Shown here: one piece after another, positions 42,469 through 50,738 of the stretch
Position numbering within the stretch: position 1 is the first letter of the stretch
How the letters are laid out: each line of letters begins with the position of its first letter
DNA from: Amycolatopsis sp. GM8
Lineage (GTDB): Bacteria; Actinomycetota; Actinomycetes; Mycobacteriales; Pseudonocardiaceae
DNA: 64,000 nt
Direction: 5' to 3'
Assembly: GCF_021653975.1 (NCBI RefSeq)
Contig: NZ_JAJKFK010000010.1
Span: forward strand, 1-64,000
Position numbers and translations under genes: made by a program
Notes under the pieces: generated by a model
The model's input: the letters and a program-made list of their open reading frames with translations, nothing else
Told to the model about the DNA's origin: nothing
Databases searched by the model: none

Positions 42469-43505
42469 CCACGTTCCTGACCGGAGTGCCCACCGCGCTG
42501 TGGTCGCGGTCGCGCCGCTTCCTGCCCGTGCTCGGGCTGTCGATCGTGCTGTATGCCGTCCTCGCGCTGACGCAGCCCGGATTCGACTCGACCGCCAACC
42601 TCAAGAACCTGCTCACCGCCGTGTCCGTCCTGTTCATCACCGCGATCGGGATGACGTTCGTCGTGGTCACCGCCGGCGCCGACCTGTCGGTGGCCGCGAT
42701 CGGCTCGCTGGCCGGCATCTTCTTCGCGAAGATCGTGGCGGCCGGTGTCCCCGGCTGGCCGGCGGTCCTGGTCACGTTGTTGTTCGGCACGCTCGTCGGT
42801 GCCGTCGTGAACGGCGTGTTCGTCGGCCTGTTCGGCCTGTCGTTCTTCGTGGTCACGCTCGCGTCGATGACGGCGCTGACCGGGGTGGTGAACCTCTGGT
42901 CGGGCACCCAGTCGTTCGTCGTCGACACCCCGGTCGCGACCCAGATCGGCGTCGACGAGTACGCCGGGTTGCCCGCGCCGATCTGGATCATGATCGGCAT
43001 CTTCCTGGTCGCGCTGTACGTGCAGCGGTCCACGTTCTTCGGCCGTGATGTCTACGCGGTCGGCGGCAGCCTGACGGCGGCGCGGCTGTCGGGCATCCGC
43101 ACCACACGCACCTACGTCGTGGTGTACGGACTGTCCGCGCTGTGCGCCACGATCGGCGGCCTCGTGACGATCGGCCGGGTCGGCGTCGCCGCGCCGAACG
43201 TCGACGCCACCCTGCCCCTGTCGGCGATCGCCGCCGTGCTGCTCGGCGGCACGGCGCTGTCGGGTGGGTCCGGCGGCGTCGGCGGCACCGTCATCGGCGT
43301 GCTGTTCATCGGCATCCTGCAGAACGGACTGAGCATCGCCGGCGTACCGAGCTTCTGGCAGCAGGTCGTCACCGGCGCCATCCTCATGCTCGCCGTCCTG
43401 GGCGACCGGGCGTCGGTCGCCCGGCTGTGCCGCGCGCTCTCGTCGTTTTCACGCCAAACCGAAACCCATCCGACAGCGACACCAACGGAACGGAGCAACG
43501 CATGA
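42465..43505 (+). CDS. ABC transporter permease (RbsC-like)
   Basis: A 346-residue hydrophobic permease with about 8-10 membrane segments. Family stretches are TAIGMTFVVVTAGADLSVAA, YAVGGSLTAARLSGIRTTRT and LGGTALSGGSGGVGGTVIGV. It overlaps the ATPase stop and the SDR start by 4 bases each. It is the membrane part of the importer encoded from 39866. Confidence 0.9.
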   Translation: MTTFLTGVPTALWSRSRRFLPVLGLSIVLYAVLALTQPGFDSTANLKNLLTAVSVLFITAIGMTFVVVTAGADLSVAAIGSLAGIFFAKIVAAGVPGWPAVLVTLLFGTLVGAVVNGVFVGLFGLSFFVVTLASMTALTGVVNLWSGTQSFVVDTPVATQIGVDEYAGLPAPIWIMIGIFLVALYVQRSTFFGRDVYAVGGSLTAARLSGIRTTRTYVVVYGLSALCATIGGLVTIGRVGVAAPNVDATLPLSAIAAVLLGGTALSGGSGGVGGTVIGVLFIGILQNGLSIAGVPSFWQQVVTGAILMLAVLGDRASVARLCRALSSFSRQTETHPTATPTERSNA

Positions 43506-44260
43506 GACTGGCCGGCAAGAGGGTTCTGATCACGGGTACCGCGGGCGGGCAGGGCGAGGCGGCGCAGGAGGCGTTCGCCCGCGAAGGTGCCCGCGTCATC
43601 GGCTGCGACATCCAGCCGGGCGCGGCCGAGCGGACCGCGAAAGTGTTGCGGGACAAGGGTTTCGACGTCACCGGGGACACGGTGGACCTGGGTGACGCGG
43701 ACGCCGCGGGGAACTGGATCGAGGAGTCCGCGGAGCGTCTCGGCGGGCTCGACGTGCTGTACAACAACGCGGCCGGGTTCGGCTTCGCGCCGTTCGAGGA
43801 CATGACCCTGGACCTGTGGCGGCACGTGCTGCACGTGGAACTCGACATCGTCTTCCACACCACACAGCCGGCGTGGAAGCACCTGGCCCGGTCGGGGCAC
43901 GGGTCGATCATCAACACGGCGTCCATGTCGGGCATCCGCGGTATCGCCCCGCTCGGCCAGGCCGCGCACGCCGCGGCCAAGGGCGGCGTGATCGCGCTGA
44001 CGAAGACGCTGGCCGCGGAAGGCGCCGAAGCCGGGATCCGGGCGAACGCGATCTCGCCCGGTTTCGTGAAGACCCCGGCCACCGACGCCGCCGTGGGGGA
44101 CGAACTGCGCGCCTTCCAGCTCGGCATGCACCTGATCCGGCGGCCGGGCCTGGGCAGCGACATCGCTCCGCTGGCGGTGTACCTGGCCTCGGACGAGTCG
44201 TCCTGGGTGACCGGCCAGAACTTCTCCGTGGACGGCGGCGTGTCCGCCGGGTTCCGCTGA
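43502..44260 (+). CDS. SDR oxidoreductase with His at the catalytic Tyr position
   Basis: A 252-residue short-chain dehydrogenase. The cofactor motif is TGTAGGQGEAAQ and the Asn-Ala region is NNAAGFGF. The catalytic YxxxK motif reads HAAAK (codon CAC at about 43977), so the general acid Tyr is replaced by His. The Ser of the triad (NTASMSG) and the Lys are kept. Activity may still exist with altered chemistry. It is coupled to the permease by a 4-base overlap and precedes the GntR gene by 37 bases. Confidence 0.85.
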   Translation: MRLAGKRVLITGTAGGQGEAAQEAFAREGARVIGCDIQPGAAERTAKVLRDKGFDVTGDTVDLGDADAAGNWIEESAERLGGLDVLYNNAAGFGFAPFEDMTLDLWRHVLHVELDIVFHTTQPAWKHLARSGHGSIINTASMSGIRGIAPLGQAAHAAAKGGVIALTKTLAAEGAEAGIRANAISPGFVKTPATDAAVGDELRAFQLGMHLIRRPGLGSDIAPLAVYLASDESSWVTGQNFSVDGGVSAGFR

Positions 44261-44297
44261 CGATTCTGGATACACCCTCCGGGTAAACTGGCTCGGA

Positions 44298-45116
44298 ATG
44301 ACACCGGGAGGGACCGTGGAGAAGGAGACACCGGCGCCGCGCCGCGGCCGCAAGCCGGCCCCCGCGCCTCCCGAGATCAAGGCGCTGACCATCCCGAACC
44401 GCCGGGAGTCCTCCCTCGCCGTGCACGCCTACCTGCGGGATCTGATCCTGGGCGGCGCGCTGCGGCCGGGGGTCGTGCTGGCGCAGAGCTCACTGGCCGA
44501 AGCACTCGGGGTGAGCCGGACGCCGGTGCGCGAGGCGATGCGGATGCTGATGGAGGAGGGCCTGCTGGAGGGGCAGGTCAACCACCAGGCGCGGGTCAGC
44601 GGGTTCGACGCGACCGATCTGGACAGCCTGTTCGCCAACCGGATCATGATCGAGACCCTCGCCATCCGGGTCACCGCGCGGGTGCTCGGCCCCGAGGACG
44701 CGGACGCGATGGACAAGGCGCTGGTGCGGATGGCGGAGGCGCCGGACCGGCCGGCCTGGCACACGGCGCACCGGGCGCTGCACGACCAGGCCGTCCGGGC
44801 CGCGGCCCCGCACCTGCGCGAGTCGCTGCGGTCGCTGGGGGACCGCTGCGAGCAGTACATCGAGCTGCTGCGCTCCAGCATCGACCGCGAGCAGCTCGAC
44901 AACGCCCGGTACCGCGAGCACCAGGCGCTGGTCGACACGGTGCGGGCCGGCCGGTTCGGCGATCTCGAGATCGAGACGGCCCGGCACCGGGCCCGCACGG
45001 CGACGATGCTGCTGGCCGAGATCGCGCCCGAGTTCGACCCGGTCTCGATCCGCGCCGCGCTGGCCGTGGTCATGGGGCGGTCCGGGCCCGCCGAGGGCGG
45101 CTCCTTCACCCTCTAA
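44298..45116 (+). CDS. GntR-family (FCD/FadR-type) regulator
   Basis: A 272-residue regulator. The winged helix-turn-helix is AQSSLAEALGVSRTPVREAM (about residues 65-84) and the C-terminal alpha-helical FCD domain holds HRALHDQAV and HQALVDTVRAGRF, with histidines that bind a metal or ligand in the family. The ATG at 44298 is given; a GTG at 44316 has a better GGAGGG ribosome site. Its own stop overlaps an operator-like element. It probably controls the P450, the importer and the ring-cleavage operon. Confidence 0.87.
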   Translation: MTPGGTVEKETPAPRRGRKPAPAPPEIKALTIPNRRESSLAVHAYLRDLILGGALRPGVVLAQSSLAEALGVSRTPVREAMRMLMEEGLLEGQVNHQARVSGFDATDLDSLFANRIMIETLAIRVTARVLGPEDADAMDKALVRMAEAPDRPAWHTAHRALHDQAVRAAAPHLRESLRSLGDRCEQYIELLRSSIDREQLDNARYREHQALVDTVRAGRFGDLEIETARHRARTATMLLAEIAPEFDPVSIRAALAVVMGRSGPAEGGSFTL

Positions 45117-45133
45117 AGGTGTATGCACTAATT
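45115..45133. promoter_or_regulatory. GntR-type operator-like element 3
   Basis: AAAGGTGTATGCACTAATT, beginning at the GntR stop codon. It matches element 4 in inverted orientation (TGTATGCACTAATT against TGTGCACACTAATT) and resembles elements 1 and 2. Confidence 0.6.
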
Positions 45134-45197
45134 GTCTGATGGCCCTGGTGGGTCGCACATTTGATCCTTGCTGTATCCAGTCTCTGGACAACCACCG

Positions 45198-45217
45198 AAT
45201 TAGTGTGCACACTTTAG
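45198..45217. promoter_or_regulatory. GntR-type operator-like element 4
   Basis: AATTAGTGTGCACACTTTAG, with a perfect 12-base palindrome AGTGTGCACACT at 45202-45213. It lies 29 bases before the start of the first extradiol dioxygenase gene, where a bound repressor would block the operon promoter. Confidence 0.68.
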
Positions 45218-45246
45218 GAAACGTCAACGAGGATCAGGAGGGTGCC

Positions 45247-46155
45247 GTGAGCAACCCGGATGCCCAGCCGGCGGTACGCGTGTCGAAGCTCAGCTACGTG
45301 GGGTTCGAGACGCCGGACGTCGCCCGGATGACCGAGTACTACCACGGCGTGCTCGACTTCGAACTGGTGGATTCCGCGCCGGACGGCGCTTTCCTGACCA
45401 CCGGCGCCGACCATCACTGCGTCGTGCTGACCCAGGGCGAGGCCAAGGCGAGGGTGGCCGTCGGCTACGAGATCTGGGAAGACCTCGGCACCGCGCAGCA
45501 ACGGCTCTCCGACGCCGGGTACGAAGTGGAGCGGCGCACCGACATCGGGCCCGGCACGCCGGACGTCCTGGTGCTCGACGAACCCGGCACGGACGTGCCG
45601 CTGCACCTGATCACGTCGCAGGATCCCAGCGGTGTGCGCGACACCCCGCCGCTGCGCCCCACGAAACTCGGCCACGTCGCGTCGTTCACCCCGGCGCTGG
45701 CCCCGATGCAGGACTTCTACCAGGATCTGCTGGGCTTCCGCTGGTCGGACACCGTGGGCGACTTCTTCGTGTTCCTGCGCTGCAACGCCGACCACCACGC
45801 CGCGAACTTCATGGCCAGCGGCAAGTACCAGGGCATGCACCACATCGCCTACGAGATGCGCGATCCGGCCCATCTGATCACCATGCTCGACCGGCTGGCC
45901 GCGAACGACTACCGGCTGCACTGGGGCCCGGGCCGGCACGGTCCGGGGCACAACCTGTTCACCTATCACAAGGATCCCGACGGCAACACGATCGAACTGT
46001 TCACCCAGCTCGACGTCATCCACGACGAGGCGAAGGGGTATTGGGAGCCCCGCCCGTGGCACGAGACCACGCCGATGGGGCCGCGGACGTGGGAGGTCGA
46101 CCTGGCCACGGTCAACGCCTGGGGCCCGGTCAACCACGAGATGCTCGATCACTGA
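45247..46155 (+). CDS. Type I extradiol ring-cleavage dioxygenase (VOC)
   Basis: A 302-residue two-domain VOC protein, the usual length of catechol 2,3-dioxygenase-type enzymes. The 2-His-1-Glu metal triad is complete in the C-terminal domain: His143 (KLGHVASF), His199 (GMHHIAYEM) and Glu250 (NTIELFTQ). It opens the aromatic ring of a catechol next to the two hydroxyls, using Fe(II) or Mn(II). The GTG at 45247 follows GGATCAGGAGG. It heads a long operon under elements 3 and 4. Confidence 0.87.
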   Translation: MSNPDAQPAVRVSKLSYVGFETPDVARMTEYYHGVLDFELVDSAPDGAFLTTGADHHCVVLTQGEAKARVAVGYEIWEDLGTAQQRLSDAGYEVERRTDIGPGTPDVLVLDEPGTDVPLHLITSQDPSGVRDTPPLRPTKLGHVASFTPALAPMQDFYQDLLGFRWSDTVGDFFVFLRCNADHHAANFMASGKYQGMHHIAYEMRDPAHLITMLDRLAANDYRLHWGPGRHGPGHNLFTYHKDPDGNTIELFTQLDVIHDEAKGYWEPRPWHETTPMGPRTWEVDLATVNAWGPVNHEMLDH

Positions 46156-46168
46156 CGGGAGAAAACCC

Positions 46169-47071
46169 ATGTGGAGCCTGGTGAACGCACTGTCCGACGA
46201 GGACGGTGAGGTGCGGGTCGCCACGCTGACCGAGTCCGGTCCGCGCACGATCCCGCCGCTGGCGGGCTATGGCGAAGTGGACGACGTGCTGCGGGATTGG
46301 GAAGCCGTCGCGCCGCTGCTCGCTCGCTGGGCACCCGCCGACGGTGCGCCGCTCGGTCCGGCCCGCCTGCTCGCCCCGGTCCGGTCGCCACGGAAGCTGC
46401 TGTGTGCCGGGGCGAACTATCGCGGGCACGCCAGGGAAATGGGCATCACCGAACTGCCCGCCGACCTCGAACCGTACTTCTTCATGCTGCCGCCGACCTC
46501 GATCACCGGTCCCGGCGCGGACATCGTCATCCCCGGCGACACCGCGGCGAGGGTGGACTGGGAGGCAGAACTGGCGGTCGTCATCGGCACCGGCGGGCGC
46601 GACATCGCGGTCACCGACGCCCTGGCCCACATCGCGGGCTACACGATCATGAACGACGTGTCCGCGCGAGGCATGCACGCCCGTCCCGCCCCACTGGCTC
46701 CACCGTTCGTCTACGACTGGCTGGCCTCGAAGGGACGGGACACCTTCTCGCCCACGGGCCCGGGGATCACCCCGGCCTGGTTCGTGCCGGACCCGCAGGA
46801 TCTGCCCATCCGCTTGTGGCGCAACGGAAAGCTCGAACAGGACGGCAACACGGCGGACATGATCTTCACGGTGGCCGAGCTGATCGCCGCCGCCAGCGGG
46901 CTGATGACCCTGGAGCCCGGCGACGTGATCGCGACGGGCACCCCGTCGGGCGTGGGCGTGGCGCAGGGCGTGTCGCTCGCCGACGGCGACGTCGTCCGGG
47001 TCGAGATCGGGCCGCTCGGTGTCCTGGAAAACCCGGTGCGCGCCGTGTCCACCGTGCCGTTGGGCGGGTGA
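46169..47071 (+). CDS. Fumarylacetoacetate hydrolase (FAH) family protein
   Basis: A 300-residue FAH-fold enzyme. The acidic metal site is RVDWEAELAVVIG, and IMNDVSARGMH supplies the next conserved part; the C-terminus has LEPGDVIATGTPSGVG. It probably hydrolyses or isomerises a ring-cleavage product, alongside the dioxygenase encoded 13 bases upstream. It overlaps the flavoprotein gene by 4 bases. Confidence 0.88.
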   Translation: MWSLVNALSDEDGEVRVATLTESGPRTIPPLAGYGEVDDVLRDWEAVAPLLARWAPADGAPLGPARLLAPVRSPRKLLCAGANYRGHAREMGITELPADLEPYFFMLPPTSITGPGADIVIPGDTAARVDWEAELAVVIGTGGRDIAVTDALAHIAGYTIMNDVSARGMHARPAPLAPPFVYDWLASKGRDTFSPTGPGITPAWFVPDPQDLPIRLWRNGKLEQDGNTADMIFTVAELIAAASGLMTLEPGDVIATGTPSGVGVAQGVSLADGDVVRVEIGPLGVLENPVRAVSTVPLGG

Positions 47072-48213
47072 CACCGGTGTACGAACCCCTTTTCGCACCG
47101 CTGCGACTGGGCTCCCGCACCGCGCGGAACCGCATCGTGCACGCGCCCATGTCGGTCTGTTACGGCGATACCGACGGCTTCGTCACCAGGCCGCAGATCG
47201 AGCACTACGCCCGCCGTGCCCAGGGCGGGGCGGGCACGATCATCACCGAGAACTTCGCGGTGAACGTCGCGGGCCGCCAGATGCCGCGCCAGACCTTGGT
47301 TGCCGGGCCCGAGCACCTGCCCGGGCTGACCGAACTGGCCGCCGAGATCAAACGGCACGGCGCGCTCGCGCTGGTCCAATTGGTCCACGCGGGCCGCTAC
47401 GCCGGGCCGTGGGATGTGTACGAGCAGGCGCGCCGGCTCGCGCCGTCGCCGGTCTCGTTCGAGCTGACGCCCGGGCGGGTGGTGACCCCCGCCGAGATCA
47501 CCACAACGGAGATCGAGGAAAGCATCGAGGCGTTCGGCCGAGCGGCCGAACTGTGCCAGCAGGCCGGGTTCGACGGTGTGGACATCCATGCGGCACAAGG
47601 GTTCCTGCTCTCGGAGTTCCTGTCCCCGGCGATGAACCGCCGCACCGACGACTGGGGCGGCTCGTTCGACGGCCGTGTCCGGCTGACGCTCGAAGTGTTG
47701 CGGGAAGTCCGCCGCCGCACCGGCCCGGAGTTCGTCGTCGGCGTGCACCTGATGAGCGACGAGCTGACCGCCGACGGCTGGACCATCAAGGACGGGGTCC
47801 GGTTCGTGCCGTCGATCGCCGAAGAGGGCGCCGACTTCGTGTTCCCGATCCCGGCGACGTTCGAGTCGTTGCGGCTGCCACCGAACGTGGGCCTGTACGG
47901 GCGCCCGGGCTACGGGCTGGCCGACGTCGCGGCGTTCCGCCAGGCCACCGGCATGACGATCATCGCCAATGGCGGTCTCGGCGATCCCGCGGCGGCGGCC
48001 GCGGTGCTCGAGCGCGGGGACGCGGACGCGATCGGCCTCGCCCGCCCGCTGTTGACCGACCCGGACTGGACCGCGAAAGCCGCCGCGGGAACGCCCGAGG
48101 AGATCCGCACCTGCCCATGCGATCCGCCGCAATGCCTGCGCACCCAGCTCACCGGTGCGGTGTGCGCGCACTGGCCCGCCGAGGCCGTCGCCCAGGGTTA
48201 TCTCGGCTACTGA
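47068..48213 (+). CDS. NADH:flavin oxidoreductase, old-yellow-enzyme family
   Basis: A 381-residue TIM-barrel flavoprotein. It opens with YEPLFAPLRLGSRTARNRIV, contains VQLVHAGRYA and GVDIHAAQGFLLSEFLSP with the paired active-site histidine region, and ends with CPCDPPQCL, a cysteine cluster. The length is that of single-domain OYE proteins, without the C-terminal NADH domain of 2,4-dienoyl-CoA reductase. It probably reduces an activated double bond. The GTG at 47068 overlaps the FAH stop by 4 bases; a GTG at 47077 is an alternative. Confidence 0.87.
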   Translation: MTPVYEPLFAPLRLGSRTARNRIVHAPMSVCYGDTDGFVTRPQIEHYARRAQGGAGTIITENFAVNVAGRQMPRQTLVAGPEHLPGLTELAAEIKRHGALALVQLVHAGRYAGPWDVYEQARRLAPSPVSFELTPGRVVTPAEITTTEIEESIEAFGRAAELCQQAGFDGVDIHAAQGFLLSEFLSPAMNRRTDDWGGSFDGRVRLTLEVLREVRRRTGPEFVVGVHLMSDELTADGWTIKDGVRFVPSIAEEGADFVFPIPATFESLRLPPNVGLYGRPGYGLADVAAFRQATGMTIIANGGLGDPAAAAAVLERGDADAIGLARPLLTDPDWTAKAAAGTPEEIRTCPCDPPQCLRTQLTGAVCAHWPAEAVAQGYLGY

Positions 48214-48226
48214 AGGGATTTCGAGC

Positions 48227-49117
48227 ATGATCGAACTCACCGACATCGCCTACGTCCGCTCGGGCGCCGCCGATCTCGCGGCCGCCGTCGAGTTCGCCAC
48301 CGACATCGTGGGCCTGGAACTGATCGACGGCGGCGAACCCGGGGTCGCGCACCTGCGCGCCGACTCCTATCACCACTGTCTCGCGCTCGTCGAGGGCGAA
48401 TCCGGGGTCATCGCGTCCGGGTTCACCGTCGCCGATTCCGATGCCCTCGCGCTGGCGGAGTCCGAATTGGACCGTCGAGGCTTCCACGTCACGCGCGGCG
48501 GGCCGGAGGAGTGCCGGTCCCGGCGGGTCAGCGAGTTCATCGGTTTCGACGACCCGTTCGGCAACCGGATCGAACTCGTCCACGGCAAGCAGACGCTCTC
48601 CCGCCCGGTGCGGCTTTCGCGGAGTGCGGGCATCACCGAGTTCGGGCACCTGTGCCTGGACGCGCCGGATGTGCACGAGGCGTACCGCTTCTGGTCCTCG
48701 ACGTTCAACGCGCGGGTGTCGGACTGGATCGGCGACGGGGCCTGCCTGATGCGGATCGACCCGGTGCACCACAAGCTCGCGGTGTTCAAGGGCGACGAAC
48801 CCGGTCTGTGCCACATGAACTTCCAGGTCGCCGAGCTCGACGACGTCTTCCGCAACTGGCATTTTCTGCTCGACCACGGTGTCGAGATCGAGATGGGCCC
48901 CGGCCGGCATCCGCAGTCCGGCGCGGTCTTCCTCTACTTCCAGGGACCGGAGGGCTTCACCTACGAGTACTCGTTCGGCGTCCGCCGGATCACCGACGAG
49001 GCGGCGTGGCGGCCACGGTTCTTCGACCCGGCCGAGCCAGGCGCGATCGACATGTGGCTGGGCCCCACCCAGCGCACCACGAGCCAGCCCCAGCTGAGGC
49101 TTTCCGTTACCACGTAA
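48227..49117 (+). CDS. Second type I extradiol ring-cleavage dioxygenase (VOC)
   Basis: A 296-residue two-domain VOC protein. The metal triad is complete: His141 (EFGHLCLDA), His196 (LCHMNFQV) and Glu247 (TYEYSFGV). It is only distantly similar to the enzyme encoded at 45247, so the two probably act on different catechols or different ring positions. The ATG at 48227 follows GAAGGGA. It lies between the flavoprotein gene and an AtaL-like gene. Confidence 0.86.
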   Translation: MIELTDIAYVRSGAADLAAAVEFATDIVGLELIDGGEPGVAHLRADSYHHCLALVEGESGVIASGFTVADSDALALAESELDRRGFHVTRGGPEECRSRRVSEFIGFDDPFGNRIELVHGKQTLSRPVRLSRSAGITEFGHLCLDAPDVHEAYRFWSSTFNARVSDWIGDGACLMRIDPVHHKLAVFKGDEPGLCHMNFQVAELDDVFRNWHFLLDHGVEIEMGPGRHPQSGAVFLYFQGPEGFTYEYSFGVRRITDEAAWRPRFFDPAEPGAIDMWLGPTQRTTSQPQLRLSVTT

Positions 49118-49126
49118 GGAGATGTC

Positions 49127-49591
49127 ATGATCTTCGTGACGCACAGCCTGCCGGTGAACGAGCCCGGCGAACCCGTCGTCACCCGCGACGCGCTGTGGGA
49201 CGGGCTGGTCGCCAAGGCCGGCAACGCCCTGCCGTTCGTGGCCGTGATGTCGCACTGCGAAGTGATCGAACGGTATAGCGACACGGTTTTCGACCGCGAG
49301 ATCAAGCTGCACGGCCAGGCGTTCACCGAACGGATCACCCTGGAGAAACCGCATCGCGTGGTGTTCACGCGGCTGTCGGGCCCGGTGCTCGGCACGATCA
49401 CCAACGAGATCGAAGGCAGCGGCGACGAGGATCTGTCGCTGCGGTTCAGCTTCGCGCTCGCCGTCGCCGGCGCCCCGGCCGGTTCGGCCGCGGAGAAGGA
49501 ACACGCGGACACCACGACGCAGGACTACCTGAACGCGGTCGCGTCCACACTCACCGCGGTGCGCCGGATCGCCCGCGGGGAAACCCAGTAA
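49127..49591 (+). CDS. AtaL-like / DUF1857 SRPBCC protein
   Basis: A 154-residue protein with the SRPBCC-type layout seen in DUF1857 and fungal AtaL: it starts with FVTHSLPVNEPGEPVVTRDA, has VIERYSDTVFDREIKLHGQA, and ends in a long C-terminal helix. The fold binds hydrophobic ligands. No catalytic role is known. It starts 9 bases after the second dioxygenase gene. Confidence 0.72.
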   Translation: MIFVTHSLPVNEPGEPVVTRDALWDGLVAKAGNALPFVAVMSHCEVIERYSDTVFDREIKLHGQAFTERITLEKPHRVVFTRLSGPVLGTITNEIEGSGDEDLSLRFSFALAVAGAPAGSAAEKEHADTTTQDYLNAVASTLTAVRRIARGETQ

Positions 49592-49614
49592 GAGAAGCTC
49601 GACGAGGAGCCGAA

Positions 49615-50010
49615 ATGTCAGACTGGATCACCGACTACTTCACCGATGTCGACGCCATGCGCCTGGATGAGTACGTCGCCCGGCACACCGACGACGCGAC
49701 CGTCATCTTCGCCAACAACCCGCCCGCCGTCGGCAAAGCCGCTATCGGGGAGGCGATCGGCGGGTTCTGGTCGATGATCGGCGGGTTGCGCCACGAGCGC
49801 CGGAACGTGTGGTACGTGAACGATGGGGACACCGCCGTGCTGGAGACGCTGGTGCACTACACCACCAAGGGCGGTACGGAAGTCAACCTGCCGTGTGTGT
49901 CCCTTCTGGACCGGCGCGACGGGCTGGTCAGCTCGCTGCGGGTGCACATCGACCTCGCCCCGCTGTTCACCGAGATCACCGCGGAATCCACCGCCGAGGC
50001 CGCCCGGTGA
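49615..50010 (+). CDS. NTF2-like (SnoaL-type) protein
   Basis: A 131-residue NTF2-fold protein: WITDYFTDVDAMRLDEYVAR at the start, AIGEAIGGFWSMIGGLRHER in the middle. Such proteins in catabolic operons serve as isomerases, dehydratases or subunits. No specific reaction can be assigned. The next SDR gene starts within its stop. Confidence 0.75.
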   Translation: MSDWITDYFTDVDAMRLDEYVARHTDDATVIFANNPPAVGKAAIGEAIGGFWSMIGGLRHERRNVWYVNDGDTAVLETLVHYTTKGGTEVNLPCVSLLDRRDGLVSSLRVHIDLAPLFTEITAESTAEAAR

Positions 50011-50738
50011 GCGGGCGGATCGCGGTCGTCACCGGCGCCGCCAACGGGATCGGCCGCGCCTACGCCCGGCGCCTGGCCGCGGATGGCGCGACGGTCGCCG
50101 TGCTCGATCGGGCTGCCGCGGACGTGACCATCGCGGAGATCGAGGACGCGGGCGGCAAGGGCATCGGCGTCCTGACCGACCTGACCGACCCGGACTCGCT
50201 CGACGCCGCGGCGGAAGAGATCACCGAGCGGCTGGGTACCCCGCAGATCCTGGTGAACAACGTCGGGATCTACCCGAACAAGCCGTTCGAGAAGCTCACG
50301 TTCACCGACTGGCGGACCATGTTCGAGGTCAACGTGGACACGCTTTTCCGCGTGACACAAGCTTTCCTGCCCGGGATGAAGGACTCGGGCTGGGGCCGGA
50401 TCGTGAACATGAGCTCGAACTCCATCGGTCTCGTCATCCCCGGGTTCACGCACTACCTGTCGAGCAAGATGGCGGTCATCGGGTTCACCCGCGGGCTCGC
50501 CACGGAGGTCGCCGAACACGGCATCACGGTCAACGCCATCGCGCCGAGTCTCGTGCGGACGCCCGGCACCGAGGCCGGGCCGGCCGAGTTCTTCGACATC
50601 GTCCCACAGTTGCAGGCGATCAAACGGCTGCAGCAACCGGGCGATCTCGTCGGCACACTGTCCTTTCTGGTCTCCGACGACGCGGCTTTCACCACCGGTC
50701 AGACGTTGTACGTCGACGGTGGGCTGGTTCGCACGTGA
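50007..50738 (+). CDS. SDR oxidoreductase (complete catalytic triad)
   Basis: A 243-residue classical SDR. The cofactor motif is TGAANGIGRAYA, the NNVG stretch is present, Ser lies in NMSSNS and the catalytic motif is HYLSSK with Tyr and Lys. It probably oxidises a dihydrodiol or alcohol. The GTG start and stop overlap its neighbours by 4 bases, so it belongs to the ring-cleavage operon. Confidence 0.87.
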   Translation: MSGRIAVVTGAANGIGRAYARRLAADGATVAVLDRAAADVTIAEIEDAGGKGIGVLTDLTDPDSLDAAAEEITERLGTPQILVNNVGIYPNKPFEKLTFTDWRTMFEVNVDTLFRVTQAFLPGMKDSGWGRIVNMSSNSIGLVIPGFTHYLSSKMAVIGFTRGLATEVAEHGITVNAIAPSLVRTPGTEAGPAEFFDIVPQLQAIKRLQQPGDLVGTLSFLVSDDAAFTTGQTLYVDGGLVRT

